A stretch of 11,402 nucleotides of DNA from Bacillota bacterium (GTDB lineage: Bacteria; Bacillota; Clostridia; Acetivibrionales; JAFADI01), in contig JAFADI010000013.1 of the NCBI GenBank assembly GCA_023424965.1, forward strand, positions 1 through 11,402. The letters are read 5' to 3'. Positions 1 to 6,998 of the stretch are shown piece after piece. The translations under genes and the position numbers were made by a program. The number at the start of each line of letters is the position of its first letter. Position 1 is the stretch's first letter. The notes beneath the pieces were generated by a model, which saw only the letters and a list, made by a program, of their open reading frames with translations, had not been told where the DNA came from and did no database searches.

Positions 1-2169
1 CTGGGTTTCTCCCTCCCTGCCCTTGGGGCAGACAAAGGTGATCTTTTTTCCGTCTCCCTGCCGCGTGATGTTCTTTACCTCTTCGCCGTCGATGAACACC
101 TTCACGCCGCTGGCAAAATTGCTTCCCTCTATCGTAATGGTCTCCCCTCCGTCGATGGTGACGGTGGAGGGGTTGACACTGGTAATGACGGGGTTTTTAT
201 TGGTGTCGGGATAGACAAACTCGATATAGTCGTACTTATAAGCCGCCAGGCCCAAATCCGTGGAGTTGCGCACCGGATTGACCACTCCCAGGTTGGCTTT
301 TCCCAGCTTGGTTACGGTCTTGCCTTTGGGTATGGTCACCAGAATTTTTGTGCCCAGCTCATTGCCGGTGGTGCCGTCCAGCTCCTTGCCGCTGGCGTCA
401 AACACCCGCACATCCAGCGAGTTGTCGGTATTTTTGTTCAGGACGAGCTCCGTTCCGAATTCAATGATGGGGTACCGGACAACCGGCGTGCCGCTGCCGT
501 CTACAAATTTGGTGATCATGAGGTTTTTCCCGTGGATGGCCACCATCCTGTCCTCCGGTATTCCATACTCGCCGAGAGTTCCGGTGGGGGTCACCTGGAG
601 AATGTTCGGCGTTGCATCGTCGATGGTAGGGGTAACCTTGCTGGGGATAAAGGTATATCCGCCCTTCAGCTCGGCTCTCTCTTTAATTGTAATGGTTCCG
701 CCGCCTGCCGATGCCGCCTTGGTAAAGATGGTCTCCGTTTCCACCACCACATCCTTTACCGGATTGGTTTCCGCGTCATTGATCTGGGGGGTCTGCACCA
801 CCAGCCTGTCCAGGTTGCTGCTGTACTGCACGTCATATTTTGCGGGATCGGACAGGGCTGGTAGATATGTGGCCCTGTTTCCCACGTAGACGCGGATTCT
901 TCTTTCAACTCCGCTGATTTCCATCTCATTATATTTCCCAGGTCCGTAGGTCACTTTCAGTTCTTTGTCGTCCGGATCATTTACCGGACTCTCCACGCTG
1001 ACAGTACTGCCTGTCCCCGGTGTGAATTCATCCACGTTCATGGTGATGAAGAATTGTCCCGAAATGGTGGTTTTTGAGCCGGTATCCGGGCCGGAGGAGG
1101 GCTCGGCACTGATGATCTTGGTCTGCTTGGTGGCGTCGATGATGCTGAATTTTTCACTCAGGATCAATTCCCGGTTGACCTCTGCCTGGGGATTGGTCCC
1201 CGTTTTGTTGGTCAATACCACATAGTAGCTCCCCACCTGAAGTTCTGTGGAATTGGGTATATCTACCGTGAGGACGTCTTTCCCGTCCACATTCTGCTTA
1301 AAGGTCTTGTTTATGCCCCTCAGCGCAGTGCTGTAGGGCGTCGTTCCGTCAATTTCCTTGAGGAAGAAGACGTCATAATCCGACAGGCCGGTATTGGTAA
1401 GCGCTTCAAAGAATACCGTATCCCCTTTTTTCCCTCTGTTGGGGTGCATTTCAAGGGAAGGTATCTGGATTTTTTGAATAAGCCTGAATTGGTCCAGGTA
1501 GGTATAGATTACTTCTACCTTCACCTCGGCGTTGGGGTATTTGTCGTTGAACCGTATCCCGGTTTCCTTGCCGGTCTTCTGGAAAATAATGTTCTGCAGT
1601 CCCAGGGGTCCCGAAGGCTTTGCCACTGTGCCGCTGGAGGGACTGGTGAAGCTGGCCGGAGGCATGTAGGTGGCGCTTCCCTCATGCTCAAACCTGGCGC
1701 TTATGCCGGAATCCTTGGTGCTGGAGTTCACGTTGTCCAGGTTGGTACCCTCCATGATCAAATCATCGGTGCCAACTTCCACACTCTTGTCAATAACGCC
1801 TGTCAGCGTGGGCATCTGTCCTTCATTGATATTGATAACGGTATTCTCAATACGGATTGCCTCGCCCAACTGCCCTTTTTCAACGTTAAACTGCAGGATG
1901 CCGTCGGAGTTGATGCTGCGGTTGGTCAGCACCTGATATCCCAGCGAGGTTCTGATGGCCACCGTGGCATCCTTCAAATACTCTCCCTCGATCAACAGGA
2001 CCCGCTGTTCGGGATTGAACACCTTGTATACCGTAACCGAATCCACTTTGTACTGGGACTGGTCGAAGGCCCTTACCTTCATTCCCTGCCACGGCAGAGC
2101 ACTGAACAGCATTTGCAGCACCATGAAGGCTGCGATGAATTTTCTAAATAATTTGCGTCCTTTTCCCAT
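1..2169 (-). CDS. Large exported IPT/TIG-repeat protein, 3' end beyond the left edge
   Basis: The frame stays open for 723 codons from an ATG at 2169 to the window edge, so the C-terminus is missing. Residues 1-34 look like a signal sequence: basic start (MGKGRKLFRKF), hydrophobic stretch (IAAFMVLQMLFSALPW), possible cleavage after KVRA. The rest is beta-rich and repetitive. I see about six Ig-like units, roughly 42-112, 115-230, 235-345, 346-480, 513-650 and 658 onward. The last is a classic IPT/TIG unit (SVNPSTVTIDGGETITIEGS followed by NFASGVKVFIDGEEV). IPT/TIG domains are immunoglobulin-like folds common in bacterial surface proteins; no catalytic motif is visible. An AGGGGGA ribosome binding site lies about 12 bases upstream and touches the stop codon of the upstream gene 18 bases away, which suggests translational coupling and one operon. 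The binding partner and the means of anchoring cannot be read here. The domain class is secure for the last unit and inferred for the others. Confidence 0.85.
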   Translation of the reverse strand, partial: MGKGRKLFRKFIAAFMVLQMLFSALPWQGMKVRAFDQSQYKVDSVTVYKVFNPEQRVLLIEGEYLKDATVAIRTSLGYQVLTNRSINSDGILQFNVEKGQLGEAIRIENTVININEGQMPTLTGVIDKSVEVGTDDLIMEGTNLDNVNSSTKDSGISARFEHEGSATYMPPASFTSPSSGTVAKPSGPLGLQNIIFQKTGKETGIRFNDKYPNAEVKVEVIYTYLDQFRLIQKIQIPSLEMHPNRGKKGDTVFFEALTNTGLSDYDVFFLKEIDGTTPYSTALRGINKTFKQNVDGKDVLTVDIPNSTELQVGSYYVVLTNKTGTNPQAEVNRELILSEKFSIIDATKQTKIISAEPSSGPDTGSKTTISGQFFITMNVDEFTPGTGSTVSVESPVNDPDDKELKVTYGPGKYNEMEISGVERRIRVYVGNRATYLPALSDPAKYDVQYSSNLDRLVVQTPQINDAETNPVKDVVVETETIFTKAASAGGGTITIKERAELKGGYTFIPSKVTPTIDDATPNILQVTPTGTLGEYGIPEDRMVAIHGKNLMITKFVDGSGTPVVRYPIIEFGTELVLNKNTDNSLDVRVFDASGKELDGTTGNELGTKILVTIPKGKTVTKLGKANLGVVNPVRNSTDLGLAAYKYDYIEFVYPDTNKNPVITSVNPSTVTIDGGETITIEGSNFASGVKVFIDGEEVKNITRQGDGKKITFVCPKGREGETQ

Positions 2170-2187
2170 CTCGGTAATTTTCCCCCT

Positions 2188-5100
2188 CTACTCTACCAGA
2201 ACAAATATGCCTGATTTCACACTTTCCAGCGTCACCGTGCCGTTTACTTGATTAAGGATAAAACGCTGGTCCGTCCACTCCCTGCGGTCTTCATCATAGC
2301 GGAGGGCTTTTATGCTGCTTCCGCTGCTGTTCTTATAAGGAAGGCTTATGACCACCTTGTCCATGCTGAAATTGCTTCCCGTCACCTGAATAAATTCCGA
2401 TTTGACGGCTTTGCCCTTCAATTTGGCCTTCAAGGCCTGAACCTTTGCCGGCTCCAGCCTGCCAAGGTTTAATTCGATATTTTCCCTGCCGGAATAACTG
2501 ACCCCTAAACGGTAGATGGATATATTGGCCCATTTGGATTTGGTATCCAGCATACTGATATAGTGTCCGATATCGCCGTCGATGACAACTTTCCGTACCA
2601 GAACGTCCTCACCCATCATTTCGTCCAGCTTGAACTCCAAATAGCCGCTGTTGTTGTATTTGGACTTCAGCTCCAGGGTGTCCTGGCTTACTTTGATATC
2701 GGAAAAGACAGTCCCCTTGCTGCTTTCATCCTTCACCCGCTTCTCTTCATCGGGAATGTTGCTCCCCGACTTCACCACGCTGAAGGAGCCGTATTCGATC
2801 CGCTGGTGGCCGGAATCGTTCTGTACGATTATATTATATATCCCGGGCTCCAGCTTGTCACTGCCGGAAGGCAGATAAACCTCGAGATATGTCTTATTTT
2901 GTGCATCGGTTTTGATGACCACTTTCTCCGCAGGCTCATCGTTGAAATATACGCTGACGGTCCCGCTATTGAAGAAATCCCCCGTCAGGATGATGGGCGT
3001 ATCTTCGTCATAGTCTTCCACCACGCTGGACACCGAAACTCCCTTTACATAAGGCACAGCCATGGTGGTAAAACTCCAGTTAATGGTGTCATAACTGTTG
3101 TCCACACCGCCGGTTCCCCCCGCATAGTGGATGACCTCCGGTACAATGGTGACATTATAGGTGGTCTGAGGGCGGAGCAGCTTCACCGGAATGAAGAGGT
3201 AGGCCTCCCGCTTTGAGGCGTCCTTGGTCAGCAGGTACTGCTGAATGTAAGTATCCCGGTTGGTGGTATTGTTGATCAGCAAGGTCAGGAAATCCCTGTC
3301 GATCATGGAGGCCCCGCTTCCCTGGGCCACCACGGTGCAGCTGTCCCTCAGAATGGACAGTCCCTCCAGTGAAATGGTGCTGTCCAGGGAGTCATCGGGG
3401 TCATGAAAGGTAACCCGCAGAAAATACCGGGTGATTCCGTCAATGGTTTTGGGCAGCAAGGAGGTTTCATCAACCCACGCACTGCTTACAGGGTATTTGT
3501 CCTTTACCTGTATTTTCCCCTTGGCGACAATTGTGAGGTTGACAGGGCTTGTACAGTTTTCACTGTCTCCGCTGAACCGTACCGCCACCTGGTAATCCCC
3601 CGCATTGGCTGCCAGCGAAAGGGCCTTTGCCGTATCTTCCGATATGCGCACACGAATTTTCGTGCTGTTGTCGTAGAAGATGTTGCTCTGGGGTACAGTC
3701 AGAGTTACGCCCGAAGTCAGCCCCGTCAGTTGAATGCTCTGAACCTGCTCAATAAAATTGAAGCCCAGGATGGAAAAGGTGGCTTCTCCTGTGGACGCCA
3801 GGTCCGTTCCCTGAATGACTCCGTTCTCGAGGGTATAAATCCCCCTGCTGCTGTCCAGGCCGCCTTTGACGACAAAGTCCCGCTGCAAGGCTGCCAGATC
3901 CTGCTTTGAACGGGTCTGGAGCACACCTGCGGGGATATTCAGCCGGTAGTACTTCCCGCTCTGGAGAACCGTACCGGGATATAGACGCAATTTGGTCTTT
4001 TTTGTTCCGCTGCTGTAATCGTAATACAGTTCATATTTGGAGAAGGCCACCTGGTTGCTTGTGGTATCGGTATTATAGACATCCAGGAGGGTAATGCTTT
4101 TCAGGGCGTCAAAGCTGATCCTCTTCATAAGGACCGGCCTCTCCTGGAGAACCTGGTCCTGGGCCTTTACAATGACTTCCCGGTCGATGGTGAATTCCAG
4201 CGGAAGGGAAGGTCCGTACTGGGGCTGGCCGTATACGGGGGCAGTGGTGCTGGATATCCCTTCCCATGCGGGAACACCGTATGTGCCGGAGGCACGGGTC
4301 CAGAAGACAAAATCGATGTCCTTCTCCACGTTAATCCCGCTGGAATCCTCAATTACGGACTTATCGATAACCACCCTGTATTTGTTGAGACTGTCTATCG
4401 CATAGGGCGGCGTAATTTTCAACAGGTTGGGCTGGATTACCTCTACCATGCAGTATGGCAGAGGGCTTAAGTAAGATACATCCTCCATATGGGCAGGATC
4501 GTTTATATAGTAAGGAACTACACTGTACACACTGGTATAGACGGACTTATAGGACAGGGTCCTGTCGTACAGCTTCCCCGAAGGGTCATATGCCGTATCC
4601 GCCGCCTTCGGTATCTTGTACAGCTTTGTGGCGGCAGCCAGTGACATGGCCTGGGTATTGGCTTTGATGGTCCGGTCAAAGCGTACGTAGATGCTTCCCG
4701 AACTGTCCAACTGGGTGGATTCCAGCGTCGTAATGTCGTCATTGAAGCTCTGGCTGGAGGAATACCCCGTGGCCACAGGACTCTGGGCATCTCCGGTGGT
4801 GGTGAAGGCGAGGGAAAAACCGCTGTTGGAAATGGAGGGATAATCGGTAAAGCGTACCGCTCCCCCATTGACCGTCAGATCATAAAGGGTGCTTTTTCTG
4901 AGCAGCTCCGCGGCGGTTACTCCCCTTAGCGAAACCAGCAGGGATTTATTTTCATTGGAAAGCTGAATATTTGTGATTGTAATGCCGTTACCGCCGGTAA
5001 TCTTTGTGCTGTCCACAATTTGTACCGGATACTTGAACTGCACGGTCACCGTGGGTTTCAGGTCCACGCCCGTCTGACCGTTCTGGGGCGTCATGCTCTC

Positions 5101-5973
5101 CACCATGTTGTCGGTGTAGAAATCCAGCGTGTGGGCGTCGTTGTAAATGGCCGTGCTACTGTCCCTCAGGTAAACCGTATTGGGCTGCAAGGTGACGGTA
5201 TATTTTGCGAAATCCCTCAATACTCCCAGCTTGGGCTGGAGAATCAATTGGCTTCCCTGGACATAGACATTGAAGTTGCCGGTGGAGTCGTCGGGTGTTG
5301 TAAAGGGAGTGCCGCCGTATCCTGGTATGGATACATCCAGCGCCGTGGAGCTAATCTGGACATAGCTTCCGATGCTGCTTTGCGCCGCCGGATTCAGGAC
5401 GATTTCATCGACAAAATTCAAAACGATCTGGTTTGTCTTGCTGCTTATATTCCTTTGCCCGTCATAAACCGATGCGGAAGCCAGGATATCGTTCTGGTAT
5501 TCCGCAGGGTTTGCGTCGGTGCTGGTGGTGAAATAATAATAAAATGCGCTGTTAATGACTGTTCCCGCGGCATTTTTAAAGGTTCCCTGGGGGATGTAAA
5601 TGCTGTAAAGGGCATGCTTCATCAACTGGTAGCCTGCATTCTTCAAAGTCAGCGTCAGCTTCTTGGCAGTGTAATCAAAGTAAATATTAAATTTGCCGGT
5701 CTCATCCAGGGAGCCGTTTGCAAGGACACGGACGCCGCCCAGCATGGTGGTGGAGGACAAATCCAGCGTGCTGTCCACACTCATTTCAATGGACGTCAGA
5801 TTATAGGCGATCCCTTTCCCTCCCTGGGGTATGTCGGTAATCCCATCGGCTTTCACATCTACAACAATGCCGCCTACCGTCACCGGTGCCGCCAGCGCGG
5901 TGAAAGGGAATAAATTGAACAGTAAGACCAGTACCATCCCTATGTAAAAAATTCTAAATCTGCAAATTTTCAT
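2188..5973 (-). CDS. Giant exported multidomain Ig-like protein (Big_5/SbsA-like and IPT/TIG-like), 1261 aa
   Basis: Residues 1-28 form a clear signal peptide (MKICRFRIFYIGMVLVLLF, cleavage near TALA). The body is beta-rich without catalytic motifs. Residues about 30-155, 157-288 and 291-393 resemble SbsA_Ig/Big_5 domains; the third has the typical opening SMTPQNGQTGVDLKPTVTVQF and closing FSLAFTTT. Two more divergent units follow at about 397-560 and 590-705. Residues about 715-815 and 973-1068 look IPT/TIG-like (TGDFFNSGTVSVYFNDEPAE, then PGIYNIIVQNDSG). A lysine/glutamate-rich linker near 1070-1090 leads to a C-terminal domain ending ALRYDEDRREWTD...NGTVTLESVKSGIFVLVE, which resembles the domain that precedes SLH repeats in many S-layer-type proteins. 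No SLH, LPXTG, dockerin or transmembrane anchor follows. The start is fixed: an in-frame TGA lies immediately upstream of the ATG. The first strong Shine-Dalgarno is 41 bases away across a hairpin (separate entry). The gene is probably cotranscribed with the IPT gene 18 bases downstream. Adhesin, S-layer-associated or scaffold roles are possible; the exact function is unknown. Confidence 0.9.
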   Translation of the reverse strand: MKICRFRIFYIGMVLVLLFNLFPFTALAAPVTVGGIVVDVKADGITDIPQGGKGIAYNLTSIEMSVDSTLDLSSTTMLGGVRVLANGSLDETGKFNIYFDYTAKKLTLTLKNAGYQLMKHALYSIYIPQGTFKNAAGTVINSAFYYYFTTSTDANPAEYQNDILASASVYDGQRNISSKTNQIVLNFVDEIVLNPAAQSSIGSYVQISSTALDVSIPGYGGTPFTTPDDSTGNFNVYVQGSQLILQPKLGVLRDFAKYTVTLQPNTVYLRDSSTAIYNDAHTLDFYTDNMVESMTPQNGQTGVDLKPTVTVQFKYPVQIVDSTKITGGNGITITNIQLSNENKSLLVSLRGVTAAELLRKSTLYDLTVNGGAVRFTDYPSISNSGFSLAFTTTGDAQSPVATGYSSSQSFNDDITTLESTQLDSSGSIYVRFDRTIKANTQAMSLAAATKLYKIPKAADTAYDPSGKLYDRTLSYKSVYTSVYSVVPYYINDPAHMEDVSYLSPLPYCMVEVIQPNLLKITPPYAIDSLNKYRVVIDKSVIEDSSGINVEKDIDFVFWTRASGTYGVPAWEGISSTTAPVYGQPQYGPSLPLEFTIDREVIVKAQDQVLQERPVLMKRISFDALKSITLLDVYNTDTTSNQVAFSKYELYYDYSSGTKKTKLRLYPGTVLQSGKYYRLNIPAGVLQTRSKQDLAALQRDFVVKGGLDSSRGIYTLENGVIQGTDLASTGEATFSILGFNFIEQVQSIQLTGLTSGVTLTVPQSNIFYDNSTKIRVRISEDTAKALSLAANAGDYQVAVRFSGDSENCTSPVNLTIVAKGKIQVKDKYPVSSAWVDETSLLPKTIDGITRYFLRVTFHDPDDSLDSTISLEGLSILRDSCTVVAQGSGASMIDRDFLTLLINNTTNRDTYIQQYLLTKDASKREAYLFIPVKLLRPQTTYNVTIVPEVIHYAGGTGGVDNSYDTINWSFTTMAVPYVKGVSVSSVVEDYDEDTPIILTGDFFNSGTVSVYFNDEPAEKVVIKTDAQNKTYLEVYLPSGSDKLEPGIYNIIVQNDSGHQRIEYGSFSVVKSGSNIPDEEKRVKDESSKGTVFSDIKVSQDTLELKSKYNNSGYLEFKLDEMMGEDVLVRKVVIDGDIGHYISMLDTKSKWANISIYRLGVSYSGRENIELNLGRLEPAKVQALKAKLKGKAVKSEFIQVTGSNFSMDKVVISLPYKNSSGSSIKALRYDEDRREWTDQRFILNQVNGTVTLESVKSGIFVLVE

Positions 5974-6007
5974 TCAGTATTTCACACGGACGTACCCAAG
6001 GGTCCAT
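5954..6007 (-). CDS. Candidate 17-residue leader peptide overlapping the surface-protein start
   Basis: An ATG at 6007 lies 7 bases after the strongest Shine-Dalgarno of the region (GAGGAGGTG, 6015-6023). It opens a frame encoding MDPWVRPCEILNENLQI and stops at 5954-5956, 17 bases inside the 1261-residue gene in another frame. The spacing is ideal for initiation, so ribosomes may translate it and then reinitiate at 5973. Against this, its ATG is inside an 11-bp hairpin stem and the peptide resembles nothing I know. It may be a coupling leader or simply a by-product of a ribosome binding site meant for the downstream start. Confidence 0.3.
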   Translation of the reverse strand: MDPWVRPCEILNENLQI

Positions 6008-6023
6008 GTGAAGGCACCTCCTC
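5974..6023 (-). promoter_or_regulatory. Strong Shine-Dalgarno with hairpin spacer before the 1261-aa gene
   Basis: The ribosome binding site GAGGAGGTG (6015-6023) is followed on the minus strand by a stem-loop. Arms 6002-6012 (TTCACATGGAC) and 5981-5991 (GTCCGTGTGAA) make 11 pairs, one of them a U-G wobble valid only in minus-strand RNA, around a 10-base loop. Seven bases later comes the ATG at 5973. Linear distance from AGGAGG to the start is 43 bases, but if the hairpin forms the effective spacing is about 11 bases. No other good ribosome binding site precedes the start. Bridging of this kind is known for phage T4 gene 38; its use here is my inference. Confidence 0.6.
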
Positions 6024-6041
6024 TTTTGTTGTTCCTAAGAC

Positions 6042-6143
6042 CGGCCTTTTGAATCGACCGAGTGAAGAGCATTTTAAGCGGGCCGCTTCCCATAGGGAAT
6101 TTTACAGATAGCCCTGTCATATATATCGGCTGGTTGCCCCGAT
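6042..6143 (-). other. Cluster of small inverted repeats in the leader of the surface-protein operon
   Basis: Between the surface-protein ribosome binding site and the middle of the intergenic region I count five stem-forming repeats in about 100 bases. They are ATCGG/CCGAT (6125-6143), ACAG/CTGT (6104-6117), TTCCC/GGGAA (6087-6099), AAGCGG/CCGCTT around one G (6076-6088, sharing two bases with the previous one), and CGGTC/GGCCG (6042-6060, with a wobble valid in minus-strand RNA). They may be a structured 5' leader or protein operators. I could not match them to a known riboswitch, and I found no convincing minus-strand promoter for the operon. Confidence 0.4.
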
Positions 6144-6204
6144 TTATTTACCCCTGATGGGACATTTATTGTTTCAGTTTTATTACAGCGTAAAAGGGCA
6201 AATG

Positions 6205-6213
6205 TGATATACT
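6205..6213 (+). promoter_or_regulatory. Extended -10 promoter for the DJ-1 family gene
   Basis: TGATATACT is a TGn-extended -10 element with five of six matches to TATAAT. The best -35-like hexamer, TTACAG at 6183-6188, is 19 bases away and weak, as is common with extended -10 promoters. Transcription would begin near 6218-6221, exactly at the first bases of the large inverted repeat. Confidence 0.5.
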
Positions 6214-6217
6214 TTAA

Positions 6218-6316
6218 GGGGACTTAGAATATTATTTCCGGTTTTGTGCGGGCCCTGCGTGGTATCTACGCAGGGTGTAGCACAATTGTAACGGAAGTTA
6301 TATTTTAACTGTCCCC
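6218..6316 (+). repeat. 99-base imperfect inverted repeat forming a long hairpin at the predicted transcript 5' end
   Basis: The two arms pair almost end to end. Outermost are GGGGAC (6218-6223) and GTCCCC (6311-6316), then TTA/TAA. Next come AATATTATTTCCG (6228-6240) and CGGAAGTTATATT (6292-6304), then TTGTGC (6244-6249) and GCACAA (6280-6285). At the tip are CCCTGCGT (6253-6260) and ACGCAGGG (6268-6275) around a 7-base loop GGTATCT. That is roughly 38 pairs with small bulges. Two imperfect positions (6227/6305 and 6235/6297) are G-U wobbles only in plus-strand RNA, which favours an RNA structure on that strand. Neither side ends in a U tract, so it is not an ordinary terminator. A palindromic mobile repeat (MITE or REP-like) is the alternative. 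Confidence 0.7.
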
Positions 6317-6354
6317 AAGTAAGAATCAAACCTGGAAATGGAGGTTGAATTTTG

Positions 6355-6900
6355 ATGAAAAAAGTGTTTCTTCATCTGGCAGAAGGCTTTGAAGAGGTTG
6401 AGGCTCTTGCTGCGGCAGATATTTTGCGCCGGGGCGGTATTGACACGGTCCTTGTATCCGTGACCGGAAACAAAACCGTCAAAGGCGGTCATGACATAAA
6501 AGTAGAGGCGGATGCGCTCTTCGAGGAAGTTGATTACGGCGAAGCGGACATGCTGGTCCTGCCGGGAGGCGGACTGGGCACGCAAAATCTGAAGGCTCAT
6601 CAGGCGCTTTCGGAAAAACTCCTGGAATTCAACAGTCAGAAGAAATGGCTTGCCGCCATATGCGCGGCCCCTTCGGTACTGGGCCGGTTGGGCCTTCTGA
6701 AGGGGAAAACCGCCGTGTGTTATCCCGGCGTGGAGGAGGAACTGGAAGGAGCTGTGATCGGCACCGGCCCGGTGGAGGTCTCGGAGCACATCATCACCTC
6801 CCGGGGAGTGGGAACAGCCCTGGAATTTGGCCTCAAGCTGGTTGAGGTTTTATCCGGGAGTGAAAAGGCTCTTTCCGTACGCAAGAGCATATTGGCATGA
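6355..6900 (+). CDS. DJ-1/PfpI superfamily protein, YajL/ThiJ-like, 181 aa
   Basis: This is a single DJ-1 fold spanning the whole protein. It opens with MKKVFLHLAEGFEEVEALAA, which carries the conserved acidic residue of the active site (E13/E14 region). The nucleophile elbow is AAICAAPSVLG with Cys103, matching Cys106 of human DJ-1, and a CYPG segment sits at 122-125. Length matches the family (about 180-190). Members are cytoplasmic and have been linked to oxidative-stress protection, glyoxal/methylglyoxal handling and protein deglycation; which applies here cannot be told from sequence. I chose ATG 6355 over the adjacent TTG at 6352 because GGAGGT (6340-6345) is 9 bases away. The gene stands alone on the plus strand with its own promoter, a long leader hairpin upstream and terminators downstream. 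The product does not obviously belong with either neighbouring operon. Confidence 0.92.
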   Translation: MKKVFLHLAEGFEEVEALAAADILRRGGIDTVLVSVTGNKTVKGGHDIKVEADALFEEVDYGEADMLVLPGGGLGTQNLKAHQALSEKLLEFNSQKKWLAAICAAPSVLGRLGLLKGKTAVCYPGVEEELEGAVIGTGPVEVSEHIITSRGVGTALEFGLKLVEVLSGSEKALSVRKSILA

Positions 6901-6923
6901 ACAAAATGCTTCGCATTTTTGTT
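6900..6923 (+). terminator. Possible terminator hairpin just after the DJ-1 gene
   Basis: AACAAAATGC (6900-6909) pairs with GCATTTTTGTT (6913-6923) around a TTC loop, with one bulged U. The stem is A/U-rich with few G-C pairs, and its own 3' arm supplies the U run. It starts on the last base of the stop codon. It is weaker than the palindrome that follows and may assist it. Confidence 0.4.
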
Positions 6924-6958
6924 CTTCGCGTGCAAGGAAAAGGGGAATCTCCTTACCA

Positions 6959-6992
6959 TAAATAAAAGGTCTCCGGAGAGACCTTTTATTTA
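6959..6992. terminator. Bidirectional Rho-independent terminator between DJ-1 and argS
   Basis: TAAATAAAAGGTCTC (6959-6973) and its exact reverse complement (6978-6992) form a 15-bp stem closed by a CGGA loop. Both strands show an A-rich arm before and a U-rich arm after the G-C core, so it can serve both convergent units. It begins 6 bases beyond the argS stop codon and 58 bases beyond the DJ-1 stop. Confidence 0.88.
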
Positions 6993-6998
6993 CGTATG

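Noticed and set aside
260..2151. Several plus-strand open frames opposite the IPT gene
   Set aside because: The minus frame is open without interruption for 723 codons with a signal sequence and IPT motifs; the plus frames are shadows.
5020..5913. Long plus-strand open frame (297 codons) opposite the 1261-residue gene
   Set aside because: It has low-complexity, histidine/glycine/arginine-mixed sequence with no family signal, no ribosome binding site, and lies wholly antisense to a protein with signal peptide and recognisable domains.
5954..6012. Sequencing frameshift joining the ATG at 6007 to the 1261-residue frame
   Set aside because: A joined product would add an acidic, tryptophan-containing stretch before an already complete signal peptide, and the hairpin explains the distance better.
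6008..6143. Cobalamin or cyclic-di-GMP riboswitch upstream of the surface-protein gene
   Set aside because: Only short word matches (GCGGCCCGC, GGGGCAACC) are present; the diagnostic cores and their order are missing.
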